Origin: Peiella sedimenti
GTDB taxonomy: Bacteria; Pseudomonadota; Alphaproteobacteria; Caulobacterales; Caulobacteraceae
Assembly: GCF_030504955.1 (NCBI RefSeq)
Contig: NZ_JAUKTR010000001.1
Span: 124,001 to 188,000, forward strand
Reading direction: 5' to 3'
DNA: 64,000 bases
The position numbers and the translations under genes were made by a program. Below, one piece after another: positions 63,634 to 64,000 of this stretch. The stretch's first letter is position 1. Each line of letters begins with the position of its first letter. The notes under the pieces are model-generated. The model saw only the letters and a program-made list of their open reading frames with translations. It ran no database searches and was not told the DNA's origin.

Positions 63634-64000
63634 CTACCACCTCAGGGCCGGCATGACCCAGCGGGCCGAAAGGCCGTGCCGCTCCAGCAGCTCCGCCGCC
63701 TCGCCCTCGTCGCGGTGCAGCCCGCCCGAAATGAACAGCACGTCCAGCCCCTGGTCATTCCCGCCCTTCACATCGGTGGGCAGGCCATCGCCGATGCACA
63801 GCACCCGGGCCGGGTCCACGTCGCGGCCCGTGATCCGCTCAGCCTCGGCCAGGCAGGCGCGATAGATGGGTGCGAAGGGCTTCCCGGCCATGACCACCTT
63901 GCCGCCGAGGCTCTCATAAACGTCGGCCAGGGCGCCCGCGCACCAGATCAGATGATCGCCCCGGTGAACCTTCCGGTCGGGGTTGGCGCAGATCATCTCC
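63634..64000 (-). CDS. TIGR01459-family HAD phosphatase, C-terminal part (5' end outside window)
   Basis: The last about 121 residues of a HAD-superfamily IIA hydrolase. Visible pieces are ICANPDRKVHRGDHLIWCAG, GKPFAPIYRACLAEAERI and the metal-binding CIGDGLPTDVKGGNDQGLDV. The IIA type (NagD-like, TIGR01459) is, as I recall, common next to ribF in alphaproteobacteria. The frame is open through the window edge, so the catalytic DxD part lies beyond base 64000. Confidence 0.88.
   Translation of the reverse strand, partial: EMICANPDRKVHRGDHLIWCAGALADVYESLGGKVVMAGKPFAPIYRACLAEAERITGRDVDPARVLCIGDGLPTDVKGGNDQGLDVLFISGGLHRDEGEAAELLERHGLSARWVMPALRW

Overview
The window is 64 kb of GC-rich alphaproteobacterial chromosome. 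It is most likely from Caulobacteraceae, with a Brevundimonas-like gene set. Support for this is the nucleoid protein GapR, a flagellin-type pseudaminic acid operon, MotA without an adjacent MotB, TonB-dependent receptors, a DUF6491 lipoprotein, DUF3035 next to lspA, and TTAACC motifs of the kind bound by CtrA. Genes are densely packed, with many ATGA or TGATG overlaps. Apart from one tRNA-Ser, everything recognised codes for protein or is a short intergenic signal.

Layout. 1-2.4 kb: the end of sucA and all of sucB (2-oxoglutarate dehydrogenase). 2.4-3.7 kb: an Fe(II)/2-oxoglutarate oxygenase and a shortened paralog without metal ligands. 4.0-6.3 kb: a lower-GC KAP-type P-loop NTPase that looks acquired. 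6.4-11.1 kb: a minus-strand run of zinc-finger protein, serine hydrolase, glyoxalase I and polA. 11.2-12.4 kb: a lone ABC ATPase and tRNA-Ser(CGA). 12.5-18.6 kb: the pseudaminic acid cluster (pseB, pseC, a shortened pseH, a formyltransferase, pseI and a COG1861 cytidylyltransferase on the minus strand; pseG convergent on the plus strand). 18.6-24 kb: envelope and housekeeping genes (OmpA lipoprotein, oxygenase, esterase, pirin, propeller protein). 24-30 kb: gapR, rpmJ, an MltB-type transglycosylase, an MFS pump, an M20 amidohydrolase and motA. 30-35.7 kb: mnmC, small lipoproteins, a TonB-dependent receptor and a YjbR protein. 35.7-40.1 kb: an RND efflux permease and its adaptor. 40.5-42.3 kb: lepA. 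42.3-45.7 kb: an accessory stretch with a small ORF, an EVE-HNH nuclease, a nested palindrome, a membrane protein, a rifamycin ADP-ribosyltransferase and an unknown HTH/acidic protein. 45.7-51.6 kb: pgk, an M1 peptidase, an Fe-alcohol dehydrogenase and an aldehyde dehydrogenase. 51.6-54.8 kb: a YnbA/YnbB-like phospholipid locus with a PlsC-type acyltransferase, rsmD and yjhX. 55-64 kb: a kelch protein, mutL, a DUF3035 lipoprotein, lspA, ileS, ribF, a MaoC hydratase and a partial HAD phosphatase.

How the genes fit together. The clearest pathway is pseudaminic acid synthesis from UDP-GlcNAc for flagellin decoration. PseB and PseC make the UDP-4-amino sugar, an N-acyltransferase acylates it, PseG releases UDP, PseI condenses the sugar with phosphoenolpyruvate, and the cytidylyltransferase activates the product. 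Two acyltransferases are encoded at the acylation step: a GNAT cut short before its C-terminal third and an intact formyltransferase. A formylated pseudaminic acid is therefore a real possibility.

The likeliest acquired functions are the KAP NTPase, the EVE-HNH nuclease with its 68-aa partner, and Arr. Nothing in the window is a complete, obviously new multi-gene defence system. The EVE-HNH pair and the modified pse operon are the best leads.
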